Assembly: GCA_014729935.1 (NCBI GenBank)
Contig: WJJB01000404.1
Location: forward strand, 1-6,974
Length of the DNA stretch: 6,974 nucleotides
Source of the DNA: Candidatus Bathyarchaeota archaeon
GTDB lineage: Archaea > Asgardarchaeota > Lokiarchaeia > Sigyniarchaeales > Sigyniarchaeaceae
Reading direction: 5' to 3'
The position numbers were made by a program, and so were the translations under genes. Positions 6,711 through 6,974 of this stretch are shown one piece after another (position 1 is the first letter of the stretch; each line of letters begins with the position of its first letter). The notes under the pieces are model-generated. The model worked only from the letters and a program-made list of their open reading frames with translations, did not search any database and had not been told where the DNA came from.

Positions 6711-6974
6711 ATGTGGTTCTTTTATTCACCCAAAATCATTTTTGGCAGGGAGGCTCTCGAGCAACTTGGGAACCCGTTGCACGTGCAGGGTACTAGAGCA
6801 TTCATAATCACGGATAAGGATCTCGTCAAGCTTGGCATGGTTGAATTGGTCACCAAGCAATTGGAGAATGCGGGCATGGAACTTGAAGTGTTTGATGGCG
6901 TTGAACCAGATCCACCCGTGTCCATGGTTCGCGAGGCGGCAAGACAATGCAAGGCATTTGCACCAGATTTGATC
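6711..6974 (+). CDS. Iron-containing alcohol dehydrogenase, N-terminal part (cut by window end)
   Basis: The frame is open from ATG 6711 to the last base, 88 codons. An in-frame TGA at 6702-6704 fixes the start, and a weak gaagg lies about ten bases upstream. The sequence opens with W-F-F-Y-S-P-K-I-I-F-G, then A-L-E-Q-L-G, the nucleotide-binding-side strand F-I-I-T-D-K (31-36), L-V-K-L-G, and V-E-P-D-P-P (64-69). These are hallmarks of the group III Fe-dependent alcohol dehydrogenase family, which interconverts alcohols and aldehydes or ketones with NAD(P)H. The family is usually about 380-400 residues, so roughly a fifth is present. The GGGS cofactor loop and the metal-binding Asp/His residues lie beyond the window, so metal and substrate cannot be judged. 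There is no sign of disruption within the visible part. Confidence 0.88.
   Translation, partial: MWFFYSPKIIFGREALEQLGNPLHVQGTRAFIITDKDLVKLGMVELVTKQLENAGMELEVFDGVEPDPPVSMVREAARQCKAFAPDLI

Overview
The window looks archaeal, most likely from an Asgard archaeon, with GC in the mid-40s by eye. There are three reasons. Two proteins (1053-2186 and 5129-6574) carry longin-like alpha/beta domains, one of them followed by two Roadblock/LC7-like modules; these folds are strongly expanded in Asgard genomes as partners of small GTPases. Promoter candidates are A/T-rich TATA-like boxes at archaeal spacing. The clearest transcript end is a pair of T-runs rather than a hairpin. No rRNA, tRNA, CRISPR array or insertion sequence is visible. 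The Asgard assignment is an inference from domain content, and I cannot name the lineage.

Layout: (1) 8-886, minus strand, is a class I SAM-dependent methyltransferase broken by one in-frame TAA and two opposite single-base frameshifts: a pseudogene, or a badly read gene. (2) 887-1052 is non-coding apart from a 10-codon mini-ORF with a strong Shine-Dalgarno. (3) 1053-2186, plus, is a longin + Roadblock + Roadblock protein; its true start may be 1140. (4) 2301-3581, plus, is an eight-helix membrane protein with histidines at helix ends and a C-terminal soluble domain resembling V4R (4-vinyl reductase/hydrocarbon-binding) domains, followed by a T-run terminator. (5) 3747-4406 and 4446-5114, plus, are tandem diverged paralogues of unknown function sharing a C-x3-H motif. 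(6) 5129-6574, minus and convergent with the pair, is a zinc-finger + longin-like + helical-repeat (TPR-like) protein. (7) 6711 to the window end, plus and divergent from the previous gene, is the N-terminus of an iron-containing alcohol dehydrogenase.

How the genes work together is not obvious. The plausible theme is a regulatory or membrane-associated group: two longin-type scaffolds flank a membrane sensor-like protein and a paralogous pair of unknown helical proteins. No small GTPase lies in the window, so a GTPase link rests only on the domain families. The methyltransferase relic and the alcohol dehydrogenase look metabolically unrelated to the central genes.
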